From BP-191 sp035940575 (lineage in GTDB: Bacteria > Actinomycetota > Actinomycetes > BP-191), in assembly GCA_035940575.1 (NCBI GenBank), contig DASZER010000009.1, forward strand, positions 1 to 22,809: DNA of 22,809 nucleotides, read 5' to 3'. Positions 22,181 to 22,809 of this stretch are shown here, in pieces (the stretch's first letter is position 1; the number at the start of each line of letters is the position of its first letter). Below the pieces are notes generated by a model. That model was not told where the DNA came from, searched no databases, and saw only the letters and a program-made list of their open reading frames with translations. The position numbers and the translations under genes are program-made.

Positions 22181-22809
22181 TCAGCCCAGCGTCTCCACCG
22201 ACGTCGTCAGGTCGCGCAGCACGTCGCGGTCGGGCTCGACGCCGAGCCCGGGTCCCGTCGGCACGCGAACGTGCCCGTCCTCGAGGACGAACGGCCGCGT
22301 CGTCACGTCCTGCCGGTAGTACCTGTCGGACGCCGACGTGTCGCCGGGCAGCACGAAGTTCGGCAACGCGGCCAGCGCGACGTTGGCGGCGCGGCCCAGG
22401 CCGGTCTCCAGCATCCCGCCGCACCACACGGGCACGCCGTGGGCGGCGGCGACATCGTGCACGCGTACGGCCTCGAGGTAGCCGCCGACGCGGCCCGCCT
22501 TGACGTTGACGACCGAGCACGCGCCGATCGCGAGCGCGTCGGCACAGGAGCGGGCGCTCGTGATGCTCTCGTCCAGGCAGACGGGCGTCGCGATGCGCCT
22601 GGCGAGCGCGGCGTGGCCGCGCAGGTCGTCCTCGGGTAACGGCTGCTCGATCAGCAGCAGCCCGAACGCGTCGAGCCGCGCGAGGTGCGTGGCGTCGGCG
22701 AGGCTGTAGGCGGCGTTGGCGTCGACCTGCAACGCGATGTCCGGCCACCGCTCGCGGACCGCCTCCACGGGCGCGACGTCCCAGCCCGGCTCGATCTTGA
22801 GCTTGATGC
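22181..22809 (-). CDS. menC: o-Succinylbenzoate synthase-type enolase superfamily enzyme, 5' end missing
   Basis: The last 208 codons are present; the gene enters from beyond the right edge. Enolase-superfamily barrel motifs appear in order: the KLK pair (22804-22796) with the catalytic second Lys, LQVDANAAY (metal Asp), LLIEQPL (metal Glu), VCLDES (metal Asp), VNVKAGRVGG (second catalytic Lys) and GGMLETGLGR. The end LPGDTSASDRYY then VPTGPGLGVE is characteristic of the MenC/N-acylamino acid racemase group. In menaquinone synthesis the enzyme dehydrates SHCHC to o-succinylbenzoate. A promiscuous N-acylamino acid racemase is the main alternative, since the two activities cannot be told apart by sequence alone. 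Confidence 0.85.
   Translation of the reverse strand, partial: IKLKIEPGWDVAPVEAVRERWPDIALQVDANAAYSLADATHLARLDAFGLLLIEQPLPEDDLRGHAALARRIATPVCLDESITSARSCADALAIGACSVVNVKAGRVGGYLEAVRVHDVAAAHGVPVWCGGMLETGLGRAANVALAALPNFVLPGDTSASDRYYRQDVTTRPFVLEDGHVRVPTGPGLGVEPDRDVLRDLTTSVETLG

Noticed and set aside
1..22809. CRISPR arrays, insertion sequences and long direct repeats
   Set aside because: No regularly spaced repeats, transposase motifs or terminal inverted repeats were seen on reading the window.

Overview
The window is very GC-rich with strongly G/C-biased third codon positions. It carries a UPF0182 protein, a Lon/PDZ (YlbL-type) protease, a SigE-type ECF sigma factor and a C1·U72 initiator tRNA, and several genes start 6-8 nt after a TANNNT box, as in leaderless transcripts. 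This points to an actinomycete chromosome. I cannot name the genus.

Left part (1-8240), housekeeping-like: a small conserved-looking ORF, a two-pass membrane protein divergent from the secreted Lon-like/PDZ protease, a large orphan sensor histidine kinase, a small Cys-tailed protein translationally coupled to it, the seven-pass UPF0182 protein, then initiator tRNA-fMet and a 13-bp hairpin.

Middle part (8240-17430), accessory-looking: first a lower-GC stretch with a decayed ORF and two secreted proteins of unknown function. Then comes the most interesting feature, five short genes (10910-11089, 11089-11262, 11292-11492, 12410-12595 reverse, 17213-17371) for 52-66-residue peptides. They share a leader (pattern M-[KNR]-[KR]-x-L-x-L-x-x-E-x-L-x-x-L-x-x-[DE]-x-L ending in GG or GA) followed by divergent cores with 3-4 cysteines. 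They look like RiPP (class I lanthipeptide-like) precursors, but no modification or export enzyme is visible. Among them lie a DUF899 thioredoxin-like gene and a ~1440-residue STAND/NACHT NTPase with a C-terminal PD-(D/E)xK-type nuclease motif. Both are broken by an apparent one-base loss in a C/G run, so the frameshifts may be sequencing errors. Two of the peptide genes flank the STAND gene, one divergent upstream and one downstream before a strong terminator.

Right part (17430-22809): a SigE-family sigma factor overlapping a single-pass partner with a degenerate Rieske-like motif, a SAM methyltransferase, a convergent metallophosphoesterase, a secreted SGNH hydrolase, a proline/threonine-rich lipoprotein, and the 3' part of an o-succinylbenzoate synthase-type enolase-superfamily gene (menC) running off the window.

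The idea that the peptides, the DUF899 protein and the STAND nuclease form one conflict/defence locus is inference from proximity and flanking only.
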